Positions 1 to 9,215 of a DNA stretch of 64,000 nt are shown in pieces. Positions within the stretch are counted from its first letter, which is position 1. Every line of letters starts with the position of its first letter. Position numbers and translations under genes: made by a program. The DNA is taken from NCBI RefSeq assembly GCF_000428145.1, contig NZ_ATZJ01000005.1, forward strand, positions 1-64,000. Direction: 5' to 3'. This stretch comes from Chitinilyticum litopenaei DSM 21440 (GTDB lineage: Bacteria; Pseudomonadota; Gammaproteobacteria; Burkholderiales; Chitinibacteraceae). Under the pieces are notes generated by a model. The model made no database searches. It was not told where the DNA came from and saw only the letters and a list, made by a program, of their open reading frames with translations.

Positions 1-1158
1 AGCCAGCGCCAGGATGCCGAGCACCTGCACCGCTACCAGGCCGACCAGCTCGGCGAAGCCGGCCCCTGGCGCTACCGCTACGACGACTGCGGCCGTGTCA
101 TCGAGCGCAGCGAACACCGCCCGGGCTTCCGCCCGCAAACCTGGCGCTTCGCCTGGGACGAATTCGGCCACCTGCGCCAGGTGGATACGCCGGATGGCGA
201 GCGCTGGCAGTACCGCTACGACGCCTTTGGCCGCCGCACCGCCAAACAGTGCAGCACGCCCACCCGCAAACAGGCGCCGCGCCAGCACTTCCTCTGGCTG
301 GGCAGCAAGCTCATCGAACGCTGGGACTGGCGCGACGCCGACCAGGCCACGCCGGATGCGCCGGCTACTCCGCCATCAGTCACCCGCTGGCACTACCGCA
401 GCGGCAGCTTCACGCCGCTGGCACAGGAAACGCTGCGCCAGCCCGACGACCCCGCCAGCCAGTGCTACCCGCTGGCCAGCGACCCCAACGGCAGCCCGCA
501 CACGCTGTTTGCCAGCAACGGCGACATCCTGTGGCGCGCCAGCCACACGCTGTGGGGCGCCGCCGTCCCCGCGCAGCTGGCCGCCCTCACGCCACACTGG
601 GGCAGTTCGGCCAATCACGCCCCCGATTGCCCGCTGCGCTTTGCCGGCCAATGGCACGACGCAGAAAGCGGCTTGCATTACAACCTGCACCGTTATTACG
701 ATCCTGCCAGCGGCCAATACCTCAGCCCCGATCCGCTGGGCTTGGCCGGCGGCCTGCGCACGCATGCCTATGTGCACGATCCCTTGCAGTGGATAGATCC
801 GTGGGGGTTAATCAAATGTGGGCTTACCGGAAACGATGTTGGCGATGCTACAAATTTGCCTATTATAAAACCTGGAACCCCTTTATGGAAGCAGGCTGTA
901 AATACCATAAAAAATGGTGGAAAATCAAACTTTAGAACGGCCAACAAAGCAGATGCAGAAAAATTATTAACCGAATCCAAAGGGAGTATTGAGAAAATGG
1001 ATACATATACAGAGACACCGTACAAAAGGGGCTATGAAAACCATCCAAATGAGCAAAACACAGCAAACGCCCCAGAAAATAATTTGCCACACATAAAATG
1101 GAAAGACTGGTCAACCGGCAAGTCAAGCGGCGGAACAGGGCATATTTTTCATGAATAA
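1..1158 (+). CDS. Rhs-family polymorphic toxin, C-terminal part (5' end outside window)
   Basis: The frame is open from the first base, so only the C-terminal part (about 385 residues) is visible. Tyr/Asp-rich YD repeats (RYRYDDCGRVIER, YRYDAFGRR) lead into the conserved Rhs core end, with PDPLGL and then DPLQWIDPWGL near 720-810. In known Rhs proteins this marks where the shell is cleaved from the variable toxin tip. The tip (about 811-1155, some 115 residues) is AT-rich and Lys/Asn-rich, unlike the GC-rich core, which indicates acquisition by tip exchange. It ends in a motif HIKWKDW followed by GGTGHIF. I do not recognise its toxic activity; a nuclease is only a guess. It is presumably exported by a type VI secretion system, none of which is visible here. 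The stop overlaps the start of the next gene, as expected for a toxin and its cognate immunity gene. Confidence 0.9.
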   Translation, partial: SQRQDAEHLHRYQADQLGEAGPWRYRYDDCGRVIERSEHRPGFRPQTWRFAWDEFGHLRQVDTPDGERWQYRYDAFGRRTAKQCSTPTRKQAPRQHFLWLGSKLIERWDWRDADQATPDAPATPPSVTRWHYRSGSFTPLAQETLRQPDDPASQCYPLASDPNGSPHTLFASNGDILWRASHTLWGAAVPAQLAALTPHWGSSANHAPDCPLRFAGQWHDAESGLHYNLHRYYDPASGQYLSPDPLGLAGGLRTHAYVHDPLQWIDPWGLIKCGLTGNDVGDATNLPIIKPGTPLWKQAVNTIKNGGKSNFRTANKADAEKLLTESKGSIEKMDTYTETPYKRGYENHPNEQNTANAPENNLPHIKWKDWSTGKSSGGTGHIFHE

Positions 1159-1606
1159 ATTAATACTATTCAACGAAAACACCCACCCAGAGTCATGGCG
1201 AATTAACGACCCATCCTGTACATTATCAACAAGTAAAAAGAAAGAACTAATTTTTTTTGATAAAGAGCACTCAAAAAAATTATGGCACAACTGCATATCA
1301 AAAAAATACACCCACCTGTTACTACTAAATGAAAGCCAAATAAAAATCAGACACTCAGAGACTCTTGATTTCACAAATCCAAAAAAAGGCGAACTCTTCT
1401 TTAAAAATCATTTGAAAAACGCAACCCTCGTTATTTTTTTTTGGGGCCCCCTTTGTTCATGCCTGGCACCAGCAAAAACAGTGAGTAAACATTGGAATGA
1501 TTTTTTCCTCCCCTCTGACGAAAACTCAATAACATATATACCAAACACAAATAAAATCATATTTTCTTTCGAAGAAAGATTTTTTGCAGGAACTATAAAA
1601 AAGTGA
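1151..1606 (+). CDS. Probable immunity protein for the Rhs tip (DUF2947-like)
   Basis: A 151-residue AT-rich gene whose ATG lies inside the last codons of the rhs gene (8-base overlap), so the two are translationally coupled. That position is the usual one for the cognate immunity gene. The protein has no signal peptide or membrane segment and is probably cytoplasmic. The middle reads VIFFWGPLCSC, followed by HWNDFFLPSDEN, and the end has a FEERFF motif. From memory this resembles DUF2947-type proteins (a FxY/FxW strand followed by WxxFxxxW and YDD/PSDE); I am not certain of the match. Immunity function is inferred from position alone. Confidence 0.7.
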   Translation: MNKLILFNENTHPESWRINDPSCTLSTSKKKELIFFDKEHSKKLWHNCISKKYTHLLLLNESQIKIRHSETLDFTNPKKGELFFKNHLKNATLVIFFWGPLCSCLAPAKTVSKHWNDFFLPSDENSITYIPNTNKIIFSFEERFFAGTIKK

Positions 1607-1627
1607 GAGGACATATAGGAGGCACCC

Positions 1628-1984
1628 ATGGGCACTACAACTTCCCATAAAAATCAGATTGACGCCATATCTAACAATCACTTTTTGAAAAAAATATTCG
1701 ACAGCGACATTTTTGGAGGCGCCCGATTAATAGGGATAAATTTGCACGGCGGCAACATAGCCACCTTTACACTACAAACACATGAAAAACCCAGCACCGA
1801 AGTGGGCAAATGGGGCACATTTAACCAAGACTTCAACACTATTTGCATTGAATTAACAGCCAGCCATGTGGAAGAACTAACCCTAAGCGAATGGCGTGCA
1901 GACACTCCAATAATCGGACTGAATATAATTGATGACGGCCAATTAATAACAATAACTAGCACACCCCCCCTGCATTTAAATTGA
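1628..1984 (+). CDS. Putative immunity protein, Imm50-like
   Basis: A 118-residue protein with a strong ribosome binding site (AGGAGG five bases before the ATG). It lies 21 bases after the preceding immunity gene and is in the same low-GC style. The pattern of alternating strands (LIGINLHGG, ATFTLQT, ICIELTASHVEELTL, PIIGLNIIDD) recalls the Imm50 family of polymorphic-toxin immunity proteins, where a W/F-rich beta sheet carries similar spacing. That assignment is from memory and tentative. As a second immunity gene it may protect against a toxin tip that the cell no longer encodes, a common situation behind rhs loci. Confidence 0.6.
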   Translation: MGTTTSHKNQIDAISNNHFLKKIFDSDIFGGARLIGINLHGGNIATFTLQTHEKPSTEVGKWGTFNQDFNTICIELTASHVEELTLSEWRADTPIIGLNIIDDGQLITITSTPPLHLN

Positions 1985-2087
1985 TCGCTCACAGCCTTAA
2001 TTTTCAACGATGTTCAACATACATACTTTCAGATGATGCAGAATAACCGTCTGCAAAAACATCCGAGCAAAGATAAGAACTGGTCAC

Positions 2088-2770
2088 ATGCTTCCAATCA
2101 AGACATCAATTAAAAACTTAGGAAACGACCTGGTTCAGTCCGGGTATGTACCACTGTATGGTCTATGGGATAGTGGATTCTATGGCTGGGGCAAAATGCT
2201 CAGCCAACAACCCATCGTTTGCAGCTATGTTCATGCATACACCAGCAAGCAAGATGGGCAGCACTGCGACATGATAATTGGACAAATCGAAGAGTTGGAC
2301 AATAGCTGGATTTCATCGCCTTATGCACTAGGCCTTGAAGTAGCGGAAAACTGGGACAAGGACAAAGAATTTTTTGATCTGGTCAGCAAGAAAATTCAAA
2401 ACACTGAGCCATCATTTACTCAGTTGCAACACGCCATCATTGCCGAACTGAGCAATCCAAGCCATATTTGCAAACGCGGGAAAAACCCAGTGAGGGAAGA
2501 TAATTTATTGCTGGAAAAAGCTCTGCTCGAAGCAGCAATCCATTCTGGCTGGCATGCTGATCTCCGCACTGAAAATCTTGCATTATGGGGACAGAAAAAC
2601 AGGGTAAATATGCCTTGCTATCCGATGTGCACTATCAAGATCTTACAAATAACTTGCCGCCATGGCTGATTTCCAACGACATTTTGAAGCTCGTTGGAAC
2701 GAAAAAATGGGGACTTGAACGGCAGCTATATCAATACAATGTGCTCAGCAAGGCTTTTCTGCAAACCTGA
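2088..2770 (+). pseudogene. Frameshifted immunity-type gene (two reading frames)
   Basis: The first frame starts at 2088 (MLPIKTSIKNLGNDL) and runs coherently to about LALWGQK near 2595. After that it becomes unlike protein and ends at 2669. A second frame picks up at about 2597 and continues QGKYALLSDVHYQDL through PPWLISNDILKLVG to a stop at 2770. The switch falls in a run of five A at 2595-2599; one additional A would join the frames into a protein of about 227 residues. This is either a genuine one-base deletion or a sequencing error. The protein is Trp/Tyr-rich and cytoplasmic-looking, and its place behind two immunity genes suggests a third immunity protein. I do not recognise the family. 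Confidence 0.65.
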
Positions 2771-3221
2771 GGTGCACTGATTTTCTCTCCACACCTGCCA
2801 TACAGCACATCTTGAAAAACCTGTGCTGTCCGCGTATCCGTCGCAGCTTTCTCGTGCTGATTCAAGCCTGTATTTCAGCCTGAGTGGTCGGTGTTTCTGC
2901 GGTGGCAGTGCAGAAATTAGCGCAACGCCTCTGCTGAATTGCTTGTTTTTTCAGCAAACCAGCCGGTTTTTCCGGCGCAAGACGAGCAAAACGCACCAGG
3001 CTGCGGACAGCGCGGATGCCGGATGGTGCTGTAATGATAAACAGTTCGTCAGAAGTCATGCCTAGCCGCCCGGCATTCGGTCGGGACGGGTGTAATGTGC
3101 CTAGCCGCGCCCTTCCCGGACATCGGCCTAGGGCAAGCCGTGCTGGTGCGGGTGGTGGCCATTGTCATGATGTAATGGTATATGGCCACAACCATTTATT
3201 AGTAATGGCTGTAGCTACATA
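2771..3221. other. Non-coding gap between immunity cassette and rhs relic
   Basis: No convincing gene is visible. Short open frames exist on both strands but lack ribosome binding sites and family features. Near the right end lies one copy of the GGTAT/ATACC palindrome family (3177-3223). The region probably contains debris from past rhs tip exchanges. Confidence 0.5.
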
Positions 3222-3223
3222 CC
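3177..3223. repeat. GGTAT/ATACC palindromic repeat, copy 1
   Basis: Imperfect inverted repeat: the left arm GGTATATGGCCACAACCATT pairs with the right arm AATGGCTGTAGCTACATACC around a short AT-rich loop. The right arm shares the AATGGCTGYAG...ATACC core found in the other copies (near 9.8, 12.0, 29.4, 36.9, 49.5, 53.5 and 61.0 kb). It borders the rhs relic. Confidence 0.65.
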
Positions 3224-3620
3224 CAAGCAACACAGCTACCAGAGGGACGCCACCGGCCGCCTCACCGCCATCCGCGAACGCCAGCACGGCAGCGAGATCA
3301 GCCAGACCCGCTTCGAGTACGACCCGCGCGACCAGATCACCGCCGTGCTGCGCGAACAGCGCCTGCCCGGCCAGGACCCGCAGCAGCGCGAACACTACCG
3401 CTACGACGCGCTGCAGCACCTCAGCAGCAGCCAGCGCCAGGATGCCGAGCACCTGCACCGCTACCAGGCCGACCAGCTCGGCGAAGCCGGCCCCTGGCGC
3501 TACCGCTACGACGACTGCGGCCGCGTCATCGAGCGCAGCGAACACCGCACGGGCTTCCGCCCGCAAACCTGACGCTTCGCCTGGGACGAATTCGGCCACC
3601 TGCGCCAGGTGGATACGTAT
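3222..3620 (+). pseudogene. Orphan rhs core fragment with nonsense mutation
   Basis: Translation from about 3234 reads YQRDATGRLTAIRE and RFEYDPRDQITAVLRE, typical Rhs YD-repeat sequence. From 3429 to 3617 the DNA repeats bases 1-189 of the window almost exactly (three differences counted). One difference turns the TGG of PQTWRF into TGA (3570-3572), ending the frame. After 3617 the similarity stops abruptly and no toxin tip follows. The fragment is therefore a relic of a duplicated rhs 3' end, of the sort left by recombination between core sequences during tip replacement. It has no start codon or promoter that I can support. Confidence 0.85.
3429..3617 (+). repeat. Direct repeat of window positions 1-189 (rhs core)
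   Basis: Offset 3428 bases from the copy at the start of the window, with three base differences over 189 bases. The two copies are in the same orientation and flank the whole toxin tip and immunity region, so recombination between them would delete it. Confidence 0.9.
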
Positions 3621-3758
3621 CCAGAAAGGGGAAGCGGACTGCACTTCCCTGCTTCCGCAACCTTGCCAGCCGACATCGCTGCGCTGCATGACCCCGGCCA
3701 ACGCATCACCGGTGCAGGCTGCCCTGCCCTGCGGACTGCCTCGCTGGCGAACGCGGGC

Positions 3759-6700
3759 TTATCCGGTCGGTGGTAGCCCGTCCCCGCCCTTGGCTGGCTT
3801 GCCGGCGCGGCGCAGCTCGATATCCAGCTGCTTGATCTGTTCGGAAATCTGCTGCACGCGATCCCAAATGTCGTGATCGAGCCGGATTTTGTGCTGCATG
3901 GCGCTGATGACCGGGATCAGCGCGTTTTCATAAGCATGCGCCAGCCCCTGCAGCACCTTCACCATTTCCGGCTGCGGCTCGATGTTCACCTCTGGGCGGA
4001 TGGCGCGCAGCGCTTCGTCGATGCGTGTCAGGCCGTCACGGCATTCGCGCGCGATCACCATGCCGGGCTGCGTTTTGTCGAGCTGGGCACCAATGCCGGC
4101 CAGCGCGTCGGCGATGCGCAGGCTGGGGCGTTCATCGGCCAGCCGGCCATCGATGGCGCTCAGCGTTTCCGCGAGATGCGAGACCTGCTGCGCGATCTTG
4201 GTGGCGCCGTCGGCGTCGGCGCCGCCCATGCGCTTGTGGTGCAGGAAATCACGCTTGATCTGCGCCCAGCGCTCGGCCTCCTGTGGCGTGAGTGCGCCCT
4301 GCAGTTCGGCGAGCTTGAGCAGGTTTTCCTCGGCGCCGTGTGTCAGTGTTTGCGCCTCGCCCAGATAGTGGTCGCGCACCAGATTGATGAGTTCGGCCTC
4401 GTTCATGATCGCTGACACGCGCGCGGCCAGCTTGGCCATATTGCGGTAACTGCCCTGCAGCTTGAACGGCGGCTCGACACGGTAGGCATCGGCCTGTGCG
4501 GCAGACGCAATGTAGGCGGCATTCACCTTCATCAGCAGTTCGCGCACGACAAACAGCTTTTGCAGCACGCTGACGATTTCGCCGGCTTCGGCCGCGCCGT
4601 AGGCATGCTTGAAGTCGGTCAGCGGCACCGTGTCGCCGGCGGCCAGCCGCAGGAAGCGCTGGATGTCGGCCGGATCGCGGTTGGAGAGCGGCGCCAGCAC
4701 CGGATTGGCGGTGAGGCTGTTTTCGATGTAGGACAGCGCAAACAGCGCCTCGCGGCCGGACAGCACGTCGCCAAGGTTGTAGATGTCGGCGCGGTTGGCC
4801 AGCATGTCGGGAATGCGGAAGGCCTCGCCGGTTTCGGTGTAGGGGTTGCCCGCCATCACCATGCAGAAGCGCTTGCCGCGCAGGTCATAGCTGCGCGCCT
4901 CGCCGCGCCACAGCCCTTCGATGCGGCGCGTGCCGTCACACAGCGCGATGAAGCGCTGCAGGAATTCGGAGTTGGTGTGCTGGATGTCGTCCAGGTACAG
5001 CATCACGTTATTGCTCATTGCCAGGCCGAAGTTGAGCTTTTCCAGCTCCTGGCGCGCGGCGCTGTTGCCGGCCTGCGCCGGGTCGAGCGTGGTGACGTCG
5101 TGGCCCAGCGCCGGACAGTTGATGCGCACGAACACCAGCCCCAGCCGGTTGGCGACGTATTCCATCAGCGTGGTCTTGCCGTAGCCCGGCGGCGAAATCA
5201 GCAGCAACAGGCCCATCAGGTCGCCCCGCCGGGTTTCGCCGGCGGTGCCGATCTGCTTGGCCAGGTTGTCGCCGATCAGCTGCAGATACACCTGGTCGAT
5301 CAGCTGGTTGCGCACGAAGCCGGACAGCGGCTTGGCCTGGTATTGCTCCAGACGCAAGGCTTTACGGTGCTTGTCGACGCATGCCTGCCGCAGTTTCTGC
5401 AGCTCGGCAAACGGCGGCACCACCTCGTGATCGTAGGCCGAGAGGCGCAGGCGGAATTCGTTGAGATCCAGCGCCAGCTGCCCGTCCTGCACGCGCGGGT
5501 GCTGGCCCAGCAGGCCAGCCAGCGTCACGGTCAGCGCCACATTGATGCGGCGACGCGGCAGCTCGACCAGCAGGATCGCGGCGGCTTCCGGTGCGTAGTT
5601 TTGCGGCAGGTTCAGGCTGGCGGCAATGGCCTCGCACCAGTGCAGTGCCAGCTGCCAGCGCTGCGCCAGCGTGCCGGCCTGCAGGCCTTCGTGCAGCGCA
5701 CCGCTGGCGCCACGGCGCTCCAGTTGCTGGCGCAGCTGCGCGACCAGATCGAGTGCATCCCCGCTCGCCGCCCAGTCGGGCTGGCCGCTGGTGAGCTCGG
5801 CCAGCAGGTAGTCGACGCTGGCTGCGAGCAGCGCACCAGCCAGCGGCAGGCCTTCGCGCTCGGCAAAGGCTGCGCAGTGTGCCTGCAGGCTGTCACGCAA
5901 GGCATCCAGCGCGGCGTTGTGGCCGAATTCCTGCGCGATGCGCCGCGCATTGTCGGCGCGCACGCGCCACACCGCCTTGTCGTTTTCCCACACGCCGAAC
6001 TGCCAGCACAGCACGGCCAGTGCGCGCGGCAAGGGACCGAAGCGCAGCAGGCCGGCGTCACGATCCATCGGCAGCAACGCGGCGAGGATCAGACTGGCGT
6101 CATGGTCGTGCACGCCCTTCTGATAGCCTTCCTGATAGCGCGGCGCAGCGTAATCGCGCACCAGCGGCAGCAGGCCGCCTTCGCTGTTCAAGGCGGCAAA
6201 CAGGGTATCGCTCTGCAGCTCGCCGGCGTGAAGGGCTTTGAGCATATGCCATACCAGGTATTCGGCGCGGTAGACATCGTCGTTTTCCGACACCAGCGCC
6301 TGCGCCCAGAAGGGCTTGAGTGCGTCCAGCGCCGGGTCGCGCACGGGGTCGAAGAATTCGGTGCCGGTGACATGCAGGCACAGCTCGCCGTCGCGGTTGA
6401 CCAGCGTGAGGTCGACCGCCTGCGTGGCCACCGTGAAGGTGTGCTTGCCCAGCCGGATGCCCTCGGCGGAGAACAGCTCGCCCTTGTCGCGCTGAATGCG
6501 CACGGCGTTGTCGCGCAGCGTCTTGGCGCGCGCTTCCAGCGTATCGGCCTGCACGCTGTCGCCCAGCTCGCGCAACTGGCTGATCAAGTCACGCAGCTTG
6601 ACGACCATCGCGTCCGCCGCGAAATAACTGTGCAGCTCTTCTGCCGTGGCAAAGCGGCTGATGCGTTTTTCGATGCTGGCCAGAATGCGCTGCGCGGCAG

Positions 6701-9017
6701 CCGCCAGTGCTTGCGCGCGTTGCTGGCGGGCTTCCAGCAGAATCTGCCGGCGGGCGGCGAAGGCTTCCATCACCGCCTCGCGCTTGGCGAGGATGTCGGC
6801 GAGGAAGGTTTCCTGGCCGCCGAAACGGGTTTCCAGGTCTTCGAGCTGGGTCAGCAAGGCCGTTTGCGCGTCGTCGCACTGCTCAGGGCTGGCGGCCAGA
6901 TCGAGTGCATTGGCGACGCTTTGCGCGAAGAGCTTGAACTGCGCGCCGAATTCGGCGCTGGATTCGGCCACGGCCAGCGTGTCGCGGCGGCTGCGTGCGG
7001 CGGCGCGCACCTGGTTGAGCCGCGCATACACCTCGCTGACCGCATCAAGAATGCGCGTGCGTACCGTCGGATCGCCACTTTCCAGCCCCGACAGGAGTTC
7101 GGTCAGCAGATCCAGCCCGGCGGCAGTGGCGTCGAGCGCCTGCAAGTGCGGCTCCAGCAGCGCCACGCTGGCGACCACCGGCAATTCGCCGGCGATGCGC
7201 TCCAGTTCATGGTGATACGGCGCAAAGGCCTTTTCATCGGCCAGAAAGCGGATCGTCTCGTCGGCGATGCGCGTCTGCTCGCCGGCCAGCGCAGCATCGA
7301 GCTGCTCAAGGCGTACCAGATCGATATAGCGCTGCTCGCGCAGGCCCAGCAGCTCGCCGCGCTGGCGGCGCAGGCGCGCCAGGGCATCGACAAACTGCTG
7401 CGGCAGACGCCAGATGGTGGCGGCGATGTCGGTCAGCAATTGCTTGTTGCCGGCTTCGGCTTGCGCCAGTGCCTGCGCGGCCGCCTTGCGGATGCTCTGC
7501 ACCTTGTCGAATTCGTCGAGCGTCAGCCTGGCCGTTTCGGCGATGGCCTTCAGTGCGCGATCCAGCTGGCCGGCCTCCTCGCTGTCCAGCCAGAAATAGC
7601 CGTCGAGAATGCGCGCAATGGCGCGCAGCAACTCGTCGTACACCAGGCGGCTGGGGCTTTGTTCGCGCGTGCTGCGGGCAATGCCGTACAGCTCGGCAAT
7701 GCCGCGCACCAGTTCGGCATTGCCGATGCGGCCGAAAAAGCCCGGCGGCGGCGCGCTGGCAGCGTATTCCTCGCTGCAAAAGGGGGTAATCCAGAGCTGC
7801 ATCGGATGCGTGCGGCCAGCCTCGGCCTCGGCGGTAAACAGCAGCACGCGGCCATCGTCAAAGCGCGCGTAACCGTTGGAAAACAGCGGCGAAGACAGTG
7901 TTTTCTCGATCAGGTTGTAGCCCAGCAACGCCAGCCGGCCTGCCTCGGGCGCGTAGAACACATACAGCACGTCCTCGCCATTGGGCGAGCGGATCATGCG
8001 CTTGAACTTGAAACCGCTGACATCCTCGGCAAACGTCTTGTATTCACCGCTTTGCAGATAGCAGCCGCCCGGAAACACGATGCCGTGGTCTTCCGGCAAC
8101 TGCACGCACGATTGCCCGATCTGGTCGATGCGCATCACCTGCTGCGTGCGCGCATTGAACACCAGATAGCGGTATTCGGTTTCGCGATAAGGCAGGATTT
8201 TCAGCAGGATCAGCGTGCCAAGCTGCACGTAGCTGATTTCGGCATCGTTGAGCGACTGGTGGGCATCCTCGACCGGCTCGCTGTAAATGCCCCGGCCGAC
8301 TTCGGTATTGTTTTCGACCTTGACCGTCAGATCGCCGCCGATGGTTTCGACGAACAGCGTATCGAGCACATTGACATGCGGGTGCTTGCCGTTGACATGG
8401 TCGGCACGCGTCGTCGGCGTCCATTCGAAATCGTGGGAAGGCGGCAAGACAATGTCGCGCTCGCCACGATTATCGATGTATTGCGCCACAGCCCCCGTCT
8501 TGTCGAGCTGCCAGCGAAATACCCGGGTATCGGTAATGCGCTGGCCGATCTGGAAGGCCACCAGCAGCTTGTCGGTGGTGACGCGCAGCTGTAGCAGGCT
8601 GGCGTTCTTGTAATAGGCGTAGAGTTCGCGGAAATCGGCGGCAAAGCGCGGATCATCCAGAAAGCTGCCGGCAGTCGCCACGCTTTCCAGCTCGATCTGC
8701 TCGCCTTCGCCGGTCAGCCGATAGAGACTGAACACATCGTCGATGCGGGTTTCCTTGCGCAGACCGATGTAGACGTTGTAGCCAAACAACAGCAGCTCGC
8801 CGACGCGCACCAGATCGCGCGCCATGCAGTTGTTTTCGGTGCGTGCGCGGGTGCGCCCCAAGAGGCGCAGCTCGGCACGGCCAAAGGCGGCAAGGCGCGC
8901 TTCGTTGAGCTGCCCGGTTTGCGCCGCCAGCGCCTCGCCCTGGGTCGCCAGGCGCTGGCGCAGCAAATCGTAACCGCCACTGGCGGCAAGGTCCTGGTCT
9001 ACGGTGGTCATGGGCAA
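3759..9017 (-). CDS. Giant MoxR-like AAA ATPase ('DNA repair ATPase' type), PspA/flotillin operon
   Basis: A 1752-residue protein, last gene of the operon. The N-terminal half (about residues 40-460) is rich in strand-like segments such as NVYIGLRKETRIDDVFSLY and HPHVNVLDTLFVETIGGD, suggesting a beta-propeller-like sensor region. It is followed by long Glu/Ala/Arg-rich helices (about 500-900), probably coiled coil. The AAA core lies near residues 1270-1480: Walker A SPPGYGKTTLMEY (about 1275), Walker B VMLYLDDIQH (about 1340) and the segment MVMAGNPYTETGEAF typical of MoxR-like ATPases. The tail (about 1650-1740) is again helical. Databases often call such proteins DNA repair ATPase, but I see no nuclease or DNA-binding domain. 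Genomic company with PspA and flotillin points instead to remodelling at the inner membrane. No signal peptide or membrane segment is seen. The start ATG follows a weak AGG. Confidence 0.85.
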   Translation of the reverse strand: MPMTTVDQDLAASGGYDLLRQRLATQGEALAAQTGQLNEARLAAFGRAELRLLGRTRARTENNCMARDLVRVGELLLFGYNVYIGLRKETRIDDVFSLYRLTGEGEQIELESVATAGSFLDDPRFAADFRELYAYYKNASLLQLRVTTDKLLVAFQIGQRITDTRVFRWQLDKTGAVAQYIDNRGERDIVLPPSHDFEWTPTTRADHVNGKHPHVNVLDTLFVETIGGDLTVKVENNTEVGRGIYSEPVEDAHQSLNDAEISYVQLGTLILLKILPYRETEYRYLVFNARTQQVMRIDQIGQSCVQLPEDHGIVFPGGCYLQSGEYKTFAEDVSGFKFKRMIRSPNGEDVLYVFYAPEAGRLALLGYNLIEKTLSSPLFSNGYARFDDGRVLLFTAEAEAGRTHPMQLWITPFCSEEYAASAPPPGFFGRIGNAELVRGIAELYGIARSTREQSPSRLVYDELLRAIARILDGYFWLDSEEAGQLDRALKAIAETARLTLDEFDKVQSIRKAAAQALAQAEAGNKQLLTDIAATIWRLPQQFVDALARLRRQRGELLGLREQRYIDLVRLEQLDAALAGEQTRIADETIRFLADEKAFAPYHHELERIAGELPVVASVALLEPHLQALDATAAGLDLLTELLSGLESGDPTVRTRILDAVSEVYARLNQVRAAARSRRDTLAVAESSAEFGAQFKLFAQSVANALDLAASPEQCDDAQTALLTQLEDLETRFGGQETFLADILAKREAVMEAFAARRQILLEARQQRAQALAAAAQRILASIEKRISRFATAEELHSYFAADAMVVKLRDLISQLRELGDSVQADTLEARAKTLRDNAVRIQRDKGELFSAEGIRLGKHTFTVATQAVDLTLVNRDGELCLHVTGTEFFDPVRDPALDALKPFWAQALVSENDDVYRAEYLVWHMLKALHAGELQSDTLFAALNSEGGLLPLVRDYAAPRYQEGYQKGVHDHDASLILAALLPMDRDAGLLRFGPLPRALAVLCWQFGVWENDKAVWRVRADNARRIAQEFGHNAALDALRDSLQAHCAAFAEREGLPLAGALLAASVDYLLAELTSGQPDWAASGDALDLVAQLRQQLERRGASGALHEGLQAGTLAQRWQLALHWCEAIAASLNLPQNYAPEAAAILLVELPRRRINVALTVTLAGLLGQHPRVQDGQLALDLNEFRLRLSAYDHEVVPPFAELQKLRQACVDKHRKALRLEQYQAKPLSGFVRNQLIDQVYLQLIGDNLAKQIGTAGETRRGDLMGLLLLISPPGYGKTTLMEYVANRLGLVFVRINCPALGHDVTTLDPAQAGNSAARQELEKLNFGLAMSNNVMLYLDDIQHTNSEFLQRFIALCDGTRRIEGLWRGEARSYDLRGKRFCMVMAGNPYTETGEAFRIPDMLANRADIYNLGDVLSGREALFALSYIENSLTANPVLAPLSNRDPADIQRFLRLAAGDTVPLTDFKHAYGAAEAGEIVSVLQKLFVVRELLMKVNAAYIASAAQADAYRVEPPFKLQGSYRNMAKLAARVSAIMNEAELINLVRDHYLGEAQTLTHGAEENLLKLAELQGALTPQEAERWAQIKRDFLHHKRMGGADADGATKIAQQVSHLAETLSAIDGRLADERPSLRIADALAGIGAQLDKTQPGMVIARECRDGLTRIDEALRAIRPEVNIEPQPEMVKVLQGLAHAYENALIPVISAMQHKIRLDHDIWDRVQQISEQIKQLDIELRRAGKPAKGGDGLPPTG

Positions 9018-9215
9018 CCTGCTTAAACGTCAGCGGAAAATTTCGAGCTGACTATCAAAAAAAATCCAGCACGTTTGAAAAACATCCGGGGCACAGACTG
9101 GAAAGGCGCAGCGACATCCGGCAGGGATGAGCAGCAGAACCGAGCACTAATCGCGAGCAAGCGCGCTCCTGCAAACACTCGATCAGCACTAGGCAAGCAC
9201 AGCGCCTGGCGATAC

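Noticed and set aside
2862..3059. 65-residue minus-strand frame (MTSDELFIITAPSG)
   Set aside because: Reads plausibly but has no ribosome binding site, no recognised family and lies in rhs debris; not enough support.
4560..8594. 1344-residue open frame on the plus strand
   Set aside because: Lies fully antisense to the AAA ATPase gene, has Gln/His/Ala-rich low-complexity translation typical of GC-rich shadow frames, and no ribosome binding site.
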